From: Myxococcales bacterium
Lineage (GTDB): Bacteria > Myxococcota_A > Polyangia > Nannocystales > Nannocystaceae
DNA: 64,000 nt
Direction of reading: 5' to 3'
Assembly (NCBI GenBank): GCA_020633295.1
Contig: JACKDW010000002.1
Span: forward strand, 1 to 64,000
Position numbers and translations under genes: made by a program. Shown here in pieces: positions 1 through 8,038 of this stretch. Position 1 is the stretch's first letter; every line of letters begins with the position of its first letter. The notes under the pieces are model-generated. The model did not search any database and was not told the DNA's origin. It was given only the letters and a program-made list of their open reading frames with translations.

Positions 1-24
1 GCCGAGATCCGTCGCGCGGCTCGC

Positions 25-820
25 TTACCGATTCGGCGGATCACGCAGGTCCGCAAAAGTAGTCGACCAAACCAACCCACCGGGGAGGCGGCGTCTCGAA
101 GCCGCCCCGCCAGCGGACTCGCCACAATGCCGGACCGGCCGCGAGCGTAGGCGCGCTGCCGCTATCGCGAGCACGCGGCGGCCGAGCTCGGCGTCGCACT
201 CCATCAAGCGCTGCATCTCAGCGCCGATCTCCGCGGCCTGGGCGTCGCTCCCCCGGTCGCCTGTGCTCCCCGGGCCCCGCGACCAGGTCTGGTAGTCAGC
301 GTGGACCTCGGCGGCGCAGGTCTCGTCGTCGCCGCAGCTACAAGCCTTGTCGACGATACGCCGGAACGCCGCGATCGCGTCGGCGAGCGCGTCGCTCTCC
401 GCGGACTCGCAGTCGCCCGAGCATCGCGTCGCGTCGTCGCGCTGCTTCGCTATGATCGCGCCAGCCGGCGTGCCGCCGTGGACCATGGCCCACACCAACG
501 CTTGGCACGTGCGCATCGACTCCTCGTAGCTCTCCGAGGGCACGAAGTCGGCCGCCCTTCGCGGGCGTCGTGGCGAGGAACATCAGCGAGCGCGTCGTCT
601 CGCCGTTTTGCGTGGCGCTGAGCGAGACCTCGCTGGTCTCGACGTCCGGCGACGCGAAGCGCCGCTGCGAGGGCAGCGGACCGCCCCCCAGCTCCTTGAG
701 GGCCTCGAGAATCGCCTTTTCGTAGGCGCTGACGTTCTGCGCGCGCCGTCGCGGCGCGCCCGACCTCGGCCCACTCCCCCGCCTCTCTCGCGCCCTCGTC
801 AGGTAGCGACGGCCGCCCAT
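25..820 (-). pseudogene. Frameshifted secreted-type hypothetical protein
   Basis: Two minus-strand frames join into one sensible protein. The upstream frame (from ATG at 820) contains AYEKAILEALKELGGG and ends near FLATTPAK. The downstream frame (to the stop at 25) continues as AADFVPSESYEESMRTCQ, then has a helical region with paired cysteines (ACSCGDDETCAAEVHADY). Removing one G from the G run at about 554-557 fuses them as AKAADFVPSES. Short Cys-containing repeats of this type occur in secreted myxobacterial proteins of unknown role; I do not recognise a family. The lesion is either real decay or a sequencing error. The N-terminal 28 residues are Arg-rich and the true start may lie further in. 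Confidence 0.45.
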
Positions 821-847
821 AAGGCGGGAGATATGGCGACGCGCCGC

Positions 848-1189
848 CTACGACGGCAGTTGAATGATCTCGCTTGCACGCTCACCAATCCAGACCGAGC
901 TCCCGTCCTCCAATACGACACCAGACGGCCGCCCTGAAGACTCCGCCTCCGGATCGAGTTTCTCGAACCGGATACCGCATCGCTCGAGTGCCGCGCGAAT
1001 TCCCCGAATCGTTCGGATCTTCACGAGCGGCGGACGCCCTGTCTCGAAGCGCGTGATCGTGTCGACGCCGGTGCCCGACGCGAGTGACAGGTCCTTGACG
1101 GCCCAGCCGAGAAGGAAGCGCGCGGCTTTGCACTGCTCTGGTGTCACCCACGGAGCATGCCCGACCGGCGTCCGTTCGCCAAAACTCAA
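848..1189 (-). CDS. XRE-family HTH transcriptional regulator
   Basis: A protein of 113 residues. The segment TPEQCKAARFLLGWAVKDLS followed by GTGVDTITRFETGRPP is the Cro/C1-type helix-turn-helix pattern: a recruitment helix, then a recognition helix ending in the typical FETGRxP. The C-terminus (FEKLDPEAESSGRPSGVVLEDG) resembles short XRE proteins that use this tail for dimerisation. It is divergent from the kinase operon at 1385, with an AT-rich shared upstream region, so it may regulate that operon or itself. Start taken as the ATG at 1189; internal alternatives exist. Family call is firm, target is inferred. Confidence 0.75.
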   Translation of the reverse strand: MSFGERTPVGHAPWVTPEQCKAARFLLGWAVKDLSLASGTGVDTITRFETGRPPLVKIRTIRGIRAALERCGIRFEKLDPEAESSGRPSGVVLEDGSSVWIGERASEIIQLPS

Positions 1190-1384
1190 GGGAACATCGA
1201 TTTTCGCCGCGTTGACAAATCTATTTTAAGCTTGATTAACTGATACAAAAGTTAAATAACATTGTTCAGGTGTTCTGCTTCGCTTCTCGCCCTCGACTCC
1301 ACGGCTTCGTAGCCAAGCCGGCTGGCCGCTCGCTTCGTGAGACTCAACTGGTCGTGACCGAGAGACCTTGCGAGACTTGAGACG
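1190..1384. promoter_or_regulatory. Divergent AT-rich promoter region
   Basis: This 195-bp gap between the divergent XRE gene and the kinase contains the most AT-rich stretch nearby (about 1212-1262). On the plus strand TTGACA at 1212-1217 is followed about 16-17 bp later by GATTAA/ATTAAC, a plausible sigma-70 type promoter. On the minus strand TTAACT and a TAAAAT-like hexamer could serve the XRE gene. The assignment is by motif only. The part nearest the kinase (1270-1384) shows no clear motif. Confidence 0.4.
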
Positions 1385-2917
1385 GTGACTGCTTTGGGAC
1401 CTCACGCGCATCCATGGACGGGCTCGGGGCCGAAGCTCACGGGACATGTTCTCGAGGCCCGCTACGAGCTGCTCGAGCCGATCGGTCGCGGCGGTATGGC
1501 CGAGGTGTACAAGGCGTACTTCATCCCGGGGGGCTCGGTTCACGCCGTCAAGCTCCTCCGACGAGGGAGCGCCGCCGACCCGGAACTCACCCGTCGGTTT
1601 TCGCGCGAGTTCCGAGCCCTGCACCAGCTTGATCACGTTGGCATCGTCCACGCGAGCGACTTCGGGCGTGCCAGTGACGGGCGGCCCTACTTCGTCATGG
1701 AGCTACTCAAAGGCGAGAGCCTTCACACCCTGCTCGAGCATACCCTGCGTCTCGAGCCGGCCCGCGCTGTTCGCCTCGCGCTCCAAGCCTGCGACGCGCT
1801 CGAGGCCATGCACAGCGCCGGGATCGTTCACCGCGATCTCAAGCCTGGCAACCTGTTCATTCAGGAAGGCGACCGCGTGAAGCTCATCGATCTCGGGATC
1901 GCGCGGCTCACCGACGCGTACTATGCACGCGACGGCCGCTACGTCACGCCACCGTCCCAGCGCATCATCACGCCACGGGCGCATATCCTCGGGACACCGG
2001 GGTACATCGCGCCCGAGATCAGGCAGGAGCGCGCGGGTCCACGAGCAGACGTGTTCGGGCTCGGCGTTGTCCTGTACCAGATGCTGACGGGCGAGCTCCC
2101 ATTCCGCGCTGGCGACACGAACTACGCGACACCACCTCCGGGGGCGCTCGACAGCCTGCCGCGCTCGCTAAAGCGAGCGGTCCGCACCGCGATCGAGATC
2201 GAGGCCAACGAGCGCTATCAATCCGTGCGTGAGCTCCACATGGACCTCGAGGACGCGCTGCTTGATCTCTCCGACGACAGCGAGCTTCACCGACTCGACG
2301 AGCAGCGGTCACAGGCAAACCGCGCCGCCGGGGGAGGTCGGACCTCGTGGTTCACGATCTTCGCCCTCGGTGCCGTGGTCGGTGGAGCGGGTGTGTTGGT
2401 TGAAGAGCGCTCAATAGCCGCGCTCCAAACTCCCTCACAGGAGCTCAGCTTCGTCGAGCCAGCGAGCCCCGGTGAGCAGGTCGAGCCCATTCCGCCCCCG
2501 GCCCCCGCCGCCGCGATGTCCTCCGAGGACGAGCCGGAGGCTGAAGTCGCTCCCACGAGAACCGCCGCTGAACCGGAGGTCGTTCCCGAGCGAGTCGTCG
2601 CCGATTCAACGCCGGTGCCGGTATCGCCGCCGCCACCAACGAACGAGAAACCAACCAAAATTCGCCAAAGCCGCACCCGCGTGCCGGCGTCCTTCGCGAC
2701 CGAGATGGACAGGGCTCGCCCTGCACTGGCCGCGTGCCTCCGGTTTGTTCCACATGACGACGAGATAGCGATCGTCGTGAAGGTCCGAAACGGCGCCGCG
2801 TCGATCACCTCCCTGCCCGAGACCCCTGCGTCCGTACGTCGCTGCCTCGAGCGCGCCATCTCAACCCTCAGCTTCGAAGTCCAGAACTTCTCGGCGACCT
2901 ACCGGATCAAGCCATGA
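1385..2917 (+). CDS. Membrane Ser/Thr protein kinase (Hanks type)
   Basis: A protein of 510 residues. Kinase domain about residues 27-290: glycine loop GRGGMAEVY (35-43), the AVK lysine K56, catalytic HRDLKPGN with D151, metal-binding DLG (D169, replacing DFG), and the APE-like APEI motif. After it come a single transmembrane helix (about 323-342), a Pro/Glu-rich linker, and a C-terminal domain of about 90 residues ending in FSATYRIKP. This resembles the C-terminal energy-transducer or AgmX/PglI-type domain of myxobacterial kinases (count and cross-membrane repeat not verified). GTG start at 1385. The stop overlaps the next start by 4 bp, so the two are translationally coupled. Confidence 0.88.
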   Translation: MTALGPHAHPWTGSGPKLTGHVLEARYELLEPIGRGGMAEVYKAYFIPGGSVHAVKLLRRGSAADPELTRRFSREFRALHQLDHVGIVHASDFGRASDGRPYFVMELLKGESLHTLLEHTLRLEPARAVRLALQACDALEAMHSAGIVHRDLKPGNLFIQEGDRVKLIDLGIARLTDAYYARDGRYVTPPSQRIITPRAHILGTPGYIAPEIRQERAGPRADVFGLGVVLYQMLTGELPFRAGDTNYATPPPGALDSLPRSLKRAVRTAIEIEANERYQSVRELHMDLEDALLDLSDDSELHRLDEQRSQANRAAGGGRTSWFTIFALGAVVGGAGVLVEERSIAALQTPSQELSFVEPASPGEQVEPIPPPAPAAAMSSEDEPEAEVAPTRTAAEPEVVPERVVADSTPVPVSPPPPTNEKPTKIRQSRTRVPASFATEMDRARPALAACLRFVPHDDEIAIVVKVRNGAASITSLPETPASVRRCLERAISTLSFEVQNFSATYRIKP

Positions 2918-3750
2918 ACCCGATCGTCCTCGCCGTTCTTCTGCTCGTAGGCGCGACGCCTGCGTCCGAGGTTCTCGAGACCGCGAGCTCGCTGGCGATG
3001 CAGGGCCAGTACTCCGAAGCGACCGCGTTGTGCCTTGAAGTTCTCGAACGTATCGAGCACGACGACGCGATCCGGCAAGAGGCGCTGGTCGCCGCGCTGG
3101 GTTACGCGGACTCTGCAGCCGAGTCGACCGGGGACCCGACCCCGCTCTGCCGCGCTCACGCTGCGCTTGTGGACCGCGGCGGCGAAGACCTGGACGCGTT
3201 TCGCCCCCGTGTTGAGCAGCGACTCGAGGTGATCGCGGGCTCCGCGTGGCGGGAGGTCTGTGAGCCAGAGCCGCCAGAGCCCGAGAACACCGACGCCGCG
3301 CCGATACCCAGGCGAATCGCGTCAACTCCTCGGCCGCGACCAGGCATCGAAGGACCTCAGCCTCGCGTACTCTCGAGCGTAGACTCGACGGATGTGCCCT
3401 CGCGGCCACGTGAGCTGCTTATCGCTGGCGCGACGTTGACATCGATCGGCGCGGCGTTCCTCGGCGGGATGGCCGTGTCGCTGTACCTGTGGGATCAGGA
3501 CACGCGCGAGCTGCAAGATCTCGGAAAGCTCTCCAACAAAACTGCGGAGACGGACTTGCGAGCGCAGGAGCTACTGGGTTCCCCACTGGTCTACGAGCCA
3601 ATAGCGATCGGAACTGGTGTCGTGGGTTCGGCCGTCGCTATCTCCGGGATTGTGATGCTCGCGCTGTCACAGCGACGGACTCGACATCTCGAGCTCCTCC
3701 CGACCGCCTCGCCTCGTGCGGGCGGCCTCACGCTCACAGCCCGCTTCTAA
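2914..3750 (+). CDS. Hypothetical membrane protein, kinase partner
   Basis: A protein of 278 residues. The N-terminus (MNPIVLAVLLLVGATPASE) is a signal peptide. The region after it, about 20-110, is helical and reads like a TPR-type sensor arm (ASSLAMQGQYSEATALCLEVLERIE). A Pro/Arg-rich linker precedes two hydrophobic segments at about 168-190 and 228-248, and the tail ends GGLTLTARF. No enzyme motif was seen. The start ATG overlaps the kinase stop as ATGA, so it is probably co-translated and likely works in the same signalling pathway, but the function is unknown. Confidence 0.75.
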   Translation: MNPIVLAVLLLVGATPASEVLETASSLAMQGQYSEATALCLEVLERIEHDDAIRQEALVAALGYADSAAESTGDPTPLCRAHAALVDRGGEDLDAFRPRVEQRLEVIAGSAWREVCEPEPPEPENTDAAPIPRRIASTPRPRPGIEGPQPRVLSSVDSTDVPSRPRELLIAGATLTSIGAAFLGGMAVSLYLWDQDTRELQDLGKLSNKTAETDLRAQELLGSPLVYEPIAIGTGVVGSAVAISGIVMLALSQRRTRHLELLPTASPRAGGLTLTARF

Positions 3751-3765
3751 GGACTGGAAGCTGAC

Positions 3766-5391
3766 ATGACTCAAAAGACAACACTGATCCTCCCGATCGC
3801 GCTCGCGCTCGTTCTCGCGTGTCAGCTCGACACCGAGGCCGCGTACCAGGATTACATCGACAGCAGCGGCGACGACTCCAGCGACACGTTCGACGACGCC
3901 GGCGACGCGAGCACTACCGACGACTTCGAACCGATTGCAACCTCGACGAGCGGGCCCTCAGTCCCACCGACGGGTGACGCGCCTCAGGGCGGTCCCGAGA
4001 TTCTCGGCTTCACTGTGGACCCGGCCACCGCGAACGAGGCCGGCCCTGTCTCGATCCTCGTCGAGCACACGCCCGACGTCGCCGCTGTGATGCTCTTTGA
4101 CATCTACGACGGCGAGACACGCCTGCTCGCCGAACTCGGCCCCGATGAGCCATGGACCTACGCGATCACGTCCGAGGCCGACTTCGAGGGCATCCACGAG
4201 TTGCACGCGATCGTCGTCGACGATCAGGACCGGTGGGCCGAGGCCGCCACCGAGTTGACCGTCGACCTCCCCCCTGGGGGGAGCATGATCTGGATTAATG
4301 AGGGCGAAGGCGACCAGTCGACGCTCAATTTCTCGCTGGCCGCCGCCGCGGTTGAGAGCGGCGTCGTCGTCGCGGGCATCGACCTGAACGCTGGCTCCGG
4401 GCACGCGTTCGCGCGCCTGTACGCCGGAAACACCGGCGATCTCATGTGGAGCTACGAGGCGCCCAAGGGCGTCTACATCTCCGATGTAGAGGGGACACCG
4501 GATGGAGGCGTCGTCCTGGTCGGGCACATCGAGCTCAACGACACGAGGCAAGCCTGGGTTCACCAACTCGGCCCCGACGGCGCGCCCGCCTTGCCATCTC
4601 CGATCGAGTGGCTCACGAACACGACCGCGATCGCGGTCGCGGTCGACGACGACGGCGGGCTGTACGTCACGGGCGAAGTCATCCAGGTAGGGATGTTCGA
4701 GCATACGGATATCTTCGTTTGGCACCTTCCCGCGGAGGGACAAGGGATGCCGGCGTGGGCAATGTGGGGCACGGACGTAGGAAATACTCTCGACGATCAC
4801 GCATCATCGATCACTATCACTGACGATCATCGAGTATTCGTCGGTGGCAGCACCAAAGTAGCGACCGGAAACAACACCTTCGCCGATCGAATGGCTGTGT
4901 TCGAGTACTCGAACGTCGACATCCTCTTGAGATGGGTAGCAGACGGCGGGACGACAGAGGAAAGCGACGGACTGGGAGTAGCGATGCTCGAGGACGACGT
5001 TGTGATCGCGGGGTGGCAGCGACTGTCGCTCAACGATCCTCAAACAATGACCGCGGTACGACTTCACGAGACGTCCCAGGGCGCGTCGCTATATCCGGTG
5101 TGGAGCTACCCCGCGGGCGCTTCACTGGACGGGCAACTCGTCGACATCAAGCGAGATCCGAACGATCGCGTCGTCGTGGTCGCATCGGAGCCCGGTACAC
5201 CCGATCGGCTGACGACGATCGCGTTGCGCGCGAGCGGATACCCAGCTTGGACTGAAGACTGGGTCCACTTTGGCAACGGAGATACCACCGCGAGCAGCGT
5301 CGCCGTGGATGAGTATGGCTACGTCTACTTCGTCGGTACAACCGCAGCCAACGGAGTATTTCGAACGCTCGTCGGGAAGCGTCGTCCATAG
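3766..5391 (+). CDS. Lipoprotein with beta-propeller-like repeats
   Basis: A protein of 541 residues. A lipoprotein signal ends at the lipobox LVLAC (Cys19). An acidic Ser/Asp/Thr linker (about 25-70) follows, then an Ig-like stretch (about 80-170), then a long beta-rich region with repeated units such as DGGVVLVGH, DGGLYVTGE and YGYVYFVGT. This pattern is typical of propellers in secreted Nannocystaceae proteins. Third gene of the kinase operon, 15 bp after the preceding stop with a weak purine-rich site (GGACTGGAAG) upstream. Likely surface-exposed; ligand unknown. Confidence 0.8.
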   Translation: MTQKTTLILPIALALVLACQLDTEAAYQDYIDSSGDDSSDTFDDAGDASTTDDFEPIATSTSGPSVPPTGDAPQGGPEILGFTVDPATANEAGPVSILVEHTPDVAAVMLFDIYDGETRLLAELGPDEPWTYAITSEADFEGIHELHAIVVDDQDRWAEAATELTVDLPPGGSMIWINEGEGDQSTLNFSLAAAAVESGVVVAGIDLNAGSGHAFARLYAGNTGDLMWSYEAPKGVYISDVEGTPDGGVVLVGHIELNDTRQAWVHQLGPDGAPALPSPIEWLTNTTAIAVAVDDDGGLYVTGEVIQVGMFEHTDIFVWHLPAEGQGMPAWAMWGTDVGNTLDDHASSITITDDHRVFVGGSTKVATGNNTFADRMAVFEYSNVDILLRWVADGGTTEESDGLGVAMLEDDVVIAGWQRLSLNDPQTMTAVRLHETSQGASLYPVWSYPAGASLDGQLVDIKRDPNDRVVVVASEPGTPDRLTTIALRASGYPAWTEDWVHFGNGDTTASSVAVDEYGYVYFVGTTAANGVFRTLVGKRRP

Positions 5392-5401
5392 ACGCCGCGG
5401 A

Positions 5402-6538
5402 CTACTGCGGAACGAACGACTCACAGACGTCAATCACGAGCACCGCCGCCTCATTGAAGAACGGCGAGAAGTCGTCCTCGCACACGCTCGCCCGAATCAT
5501 ATTCGGAAACATCTCGAGCATCTCATCGTGGGGCGGTACGTATCCTCCTCCCCCAGGACCACCGCAGAGTGGCGCGTCGGCGTAGTAGCCATCGGGAACA
5601 ATCCCAAGCATTACGACCGATTCCGGATCATCGTCCTTCGCCTTGAGGACCGAGGCAAACCAGTCCTCAGGCTCGCCGGGGTTGTCTTCTCCGTTCACGT
5701 CCGTGATCATCGTGACCACGAGCAGCGCGTCGTCGCGAACAAAGCCCTCGTTGCATCCTCCCGGATCCAAGAACTCCTTCGAGAGCGCGTACTGCATCGC
5801 AAAGCCAGCCGCCGCGCCACTCTGATTGTACGTCCCCGTGCGCGTGATGCACTCGAACGCCGCGCCGAGGTCTGGCTCGTCGCTCGTGATGTAGCGGTTG
5901 CCACCGACGAGATCGCAGCGATCGTTCGTCGCGTTGAAGCCGGCCGGGAACGTCTGGCCCGCGCCGTACTTCGTGTCGCACGCGTCGATCGCGTTCTCCG
6001 TGTAGGCCCAACACGGGTAGTCGGCCGGCCCCAGCGGTGCACACCCCTGGCCGCCGTTGAGCGCGCACTGCTCCTCGCAACCCTCGATGCCCCACACGAC
6101 GGGGTCCGGCGTCACGACCATGATGTGCAGATCGAAGGCCTCGAACTCGCTCTCGATGGTCGCCAGGAAGTTGGGCAGGCTCACCGCCAACGCCGCTTGC
6201 TGATCCGCCATCGACTTGTCGCGATCGAGGATGAACAGGAGGTCGAGCTTGCCGCCGCAGCCCACGCCGCCGGTATCGAAGTCGGGCTGAGTCCCGCTCG
6301 TAAAGACCCCGGAACTCGACGGCTCGGTCCCGCTCGTCCCCTCGGTCGTGGCGCTCGACGTGGCGTCGGTCTCGGATGACGGGAGCCCGGAGGTCACCGT
6401 GTTCACGGTGAGGCTCGGCGCGCTCGACTCGTCTCCCTCATCCGAGACGGTCGTTGGCTCGAGCGTCGTTGGCTCCGCGGTCGACGCCGTGCACGCGCTC
6501 AGCATGAGTGCCAGGGCCGTGTGGTGGGATCGGGGCAT
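5402..6538 (-). CDS. von Willebrand factor A domain lipoprotein
   Basis: A protein of 378 residues. Start ATG at 6538 chosen because GGAG lies 5 bp upstream and the signal MPRSHHTALALMLSAC (lipobox LSAC, Cys16) begins there. A Ser/Thr-rich low-complexity linker (about 20-95) precedes the vWA fold: LDLLFILDRDKSM is a variant MIDAS DxSxS motif in which the first Ser is replaced by Arg. Several paired cysteines follow (CEEQC, CDTKYG, CGGPGGGG). Such proteins are common in myxobacteria and are probably exported. Convergent with the propeller lipoprotein, 10 bp between stops. Confidence 0.8.
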   Translation of the reverse strand: MPRSHHTALALMLSACTASTAEPTTLEPTTVSDEGDESSAPSLTVNTVTSGLPSSETDATSSATTEGTSGTEPSSSGVFTSGTQPDFDTGGVGCGGKLDLLFILDRDKSMADQQAALAVSLPNFLATIESEFEAFDLHIMVVTPDPVVWGIEGCEEQCALNGGQGCAPLGPADYPCWAYTENAIDACDTKYGAGQTFPAGFNATNDRCDLVGGNRYITSDEPDLGAAFECITRTGTYNQSGAAAGFAMQYALSKEFLDPGGCNEGFVRDDALLVVTMITDVNGEDNPGEPEDWFASVLKAKDDDPESVVMLGIVPDGYYADAPLCGGPGGGGYVPPHDEMLEMFPNMIRASVCEDDFSPFFNEAAVLVIDVCESFVPQ

Positions 6539-6721
6539 CCGTGCTCCAGGCGCGATTTTACCCATCCCGCGCGCACCGGACAACCGGCCGCTTTCGGCGT
6601 TCACGGGCCCTGCAGCCGAGGTCCCCGTTCCGCACTATCCGAGTCCGGCGTTGGCCCCCGGAACCCACTACCCTGGTTTTTGGGACATCTTCCCACTTCA
6701 TCCGACGCGCCGTGTCCGACG

Positions 6722-7171
6722 ATGGCGACGCTTCTCGACCCCCGCGAGCTGGTGCAGCAGGCGTGGCAGCTCTCCGGCTGCCGGCCCGTCGCTGACGTCG
6801 CGCGCTTCGCCGAGCTCGCCCACTCGACGATCTCACGCCTCCTCACGAGCGACGCTCCCAACCCTCGGCTCTCGATCGCGCTCCAATTCTTCCAGGGCTG
6901 CTGCGTCTACCTCAAGCTCGACGGCCGCGTGGTTCGCTCGCCCGCGACGGCGCTTCGCGTCATCGACCAGCGGCTGCGCGAGCAACGGACGACGCTGAAG
7001 CGCGTCGCGGAGCAAGCGGGCCGATGTCCCCGCAACCTCAGCCGTCAGCTCAACCGAAAGCGACCGGACCCGAGGCTGGCGACGCTGTGCGAGCTCCTCG
7101 AGCAGCTCGGCGTCTCGTGCTCGCTCGAGGTCGACCCCGAACAGGCGACCGTGCGGCTGCGCAGCTCGTAG
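6722..7171 (+). CDS. Tandem HTH DNA-binding protein
   Basis: A protein of 149 residues made of two similar halves. Residues about 22-66 (ADVARFAELAHSTISRLL then LSIALQFFQGCCVYLKLDG) align with about 95-140 (LKRVAEQAGRCPRNLSRQLN then LATLCELLEQLGVSCSLEVD). Each half reads as an XRE-like helix-turn-helix followed by an amphipathic helix and a beta strand. Two HTH units on one chain would suit binding to tandem repeats, and the 20-bp repeat array begins directly at the stop codon. It heads the control block of the 24-kb operon. Candidate repressor or replication initiator; role inferred. Confidence 0.7.
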   Translation: MATLLDPRELVQQAWQLSGCRPVADVARFAELAHSTISRLLTSDAPNPRLSIALQFFQGCCVYLKLDGRVVRSPATALRVIDQRLREQRTTLKRVAEQAGRCPRNLSRQLNRKRPDPRLATLCELLEQLGVSCSLEVDPEQATVRLRSS

Positions 7172-7340
7172 TTTGCAGCGGAGCGCTCGAGTGTGCAGCG
7201 GAGCTCCCTCCTGTGCGTTTGAGCTCGAGATTGTGCAGCGGAGCTCCCTCCTGTGCGTTTGAGCTCGAGATTGTGCAGCGGCGCTGTCATCTGTGCAGCG
7301 GCGCTGTCATCTGTGCAGCGGCGCTATCATTTGCGACGCG
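7172..7340 (+). repeat. 20-bp iteron-like direct repeat array
   Basis: The core TGTGCAGCGG recurs at 7192, 7232, 7272, 7292 and 7312, with TTTGCAGCGG at 7172. TGTGCGTTTG takes the same phase at 7212 and 7252, and a degenerate unit begins near 7331. The phase is therefore 20 bp for about nine units. A 40-bp compound unit is duplicated (7192-7231 and 7232-7271) and a simple 20-bp unit is repeated three times (7272-7331). About two helical turns per unit puts successive sites on the same face. This matches plasmid or phage origin iterons, or a multi-site operator. It lies between the two tandem-HTH genes. Confidence 0.85.
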
Positions 7341-7426
7341 AGAGCACTTCGAGCCCACCGAGCGGTGCATGTACTTGCGGCCAACCTGACCGTCTTCGAC
7401 GCTCGTCCGTGTCGAGGAGGCTGGTG

Positions 7427-7834
7427 GTGGATGAAGCAACCTTAATAGAGATCGTTCAGGAGCATCTTTGCGACCCCGACACGCGGGCGCTCGCGCTCCG
7501 CAGCAAGAACGTGAGCCGGAGCCTCGTCTATCGGCTCGAGCGCCGCCTGTACCTGAACCCCGGGCTCGACCGCTACATCGAGCTGTGCACCCTCATCGGC
7601 CTCGACGTCTACGCGTTCTCCGTCGTCTGCGACCGCGGCGAGCGCTGGTCCGAGGAGCTGCGGCGCCACTGCACGATCCAGGAGGGGTCGATCAGCCGCT
7701 TCGCTCGCCGTCACAACCTCGTGCGCCAGAGCGTGAACCAGTGGTGCTGCGGCACGCACTTCCCGCGGCTCCGCGTCGCGCTTCGCGTCTGCGAGCTGCT
7801 CGACAGCCACATCGTGGTGCGGGAGCGGATGTAG
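7427..7834 (+). CDS. Second tandem HTH DNA-binding protein
   Basis: A protein of 135 residues, again in two parts: LRSKNVSRSLVYRLERRL then YIELCTLIGLDVYAFSVV, and FARRHNLVRQSVNQWCC then LRVALRVCELLDSHIVV. Both look like HTH units followed by a helix. The start is set at GTG 7427 because GAGGAGG (7414-7420) sits 6 bp upstream; a longer frame through the repeats has no such site and reads as low-complexity translation of the iterons. It lies between the iteron array and the two palindromes, so it is a good candidate ligand for either. Exact role unknown. Confidence 0.65.
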   Translation: MDEATLIEIVQEHLCDPDTRALALRSKNVSRSLVYRLERRLYLNPGLDRYIELCTLIGLDVYAFSVVCDRGERWSEELRRHCTIQEGSISRFARRHNLVRQSVNQWCCGTHFPRLRVALRVCELLDSHIVVRERM

Positions 7835-7840
7835 CGTGTC

Positions 7841-7902
7841 TCATACGCTTGCAGGTGTTCCTCTTCGATTCGTTTCATACGCTTGCAGCAAGCGTATGAA
7901 AC
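7841..7902. promoter_or_regulatory. 31-bp perfect palindrome with upstream half-site
   Basis: At 7872-7902 the arm GTTTCATACGCTTGC is followed by one base and its exact reverse complement. A single half-site TCATACGCTTGC occurs upstream at 7841-7852. The dyad probably binds a dimeric or tandem-HTH regulator; as RNA it would also form a strong hairpin, but no U-run follows. It lies between the second HTH gene and the first structural gene of the operon. Confidence 0.8.
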
Positions 7903-7972
7903 ACCCGCTCGAAAGCGCGGAATTGAGAAACGCAGTATTGTGCAGCCGATCATGGTGTATCTAAAAATCGAA

Positions 7973-8001
7973 TTTCATATGCTTGCTGCAAGCATATGAA
8001 A
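7973..8001. promoter_or_regulatory. 29-bp palindrome, second operator-like copy
   Basis: Arm TTTCATATGCTTGC, one base, then its exact reverse complement. It is the same sequence as the first palindrome, with one C/G pair changed to T/A in each arm. The compensatory change keeps perfect symmetry, which argues for selection on the dyad. Its centre (7987) is exactly 100 bp from that of the first copy (7887). It ends 37 bp before the GTG start at 8039, an appropriate place for an operator of the long operon. Confidence 0.8.
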
Positions 8002-8038
8002 CTGGCGCGCTGCCCAGTCGTCGCTCACGCTGACCTCG

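Noticed and set aside
7172..7340. CRISPR array
   Set aside because: Units have no unique spacers; they are contiguous 20-bp direct repeats.
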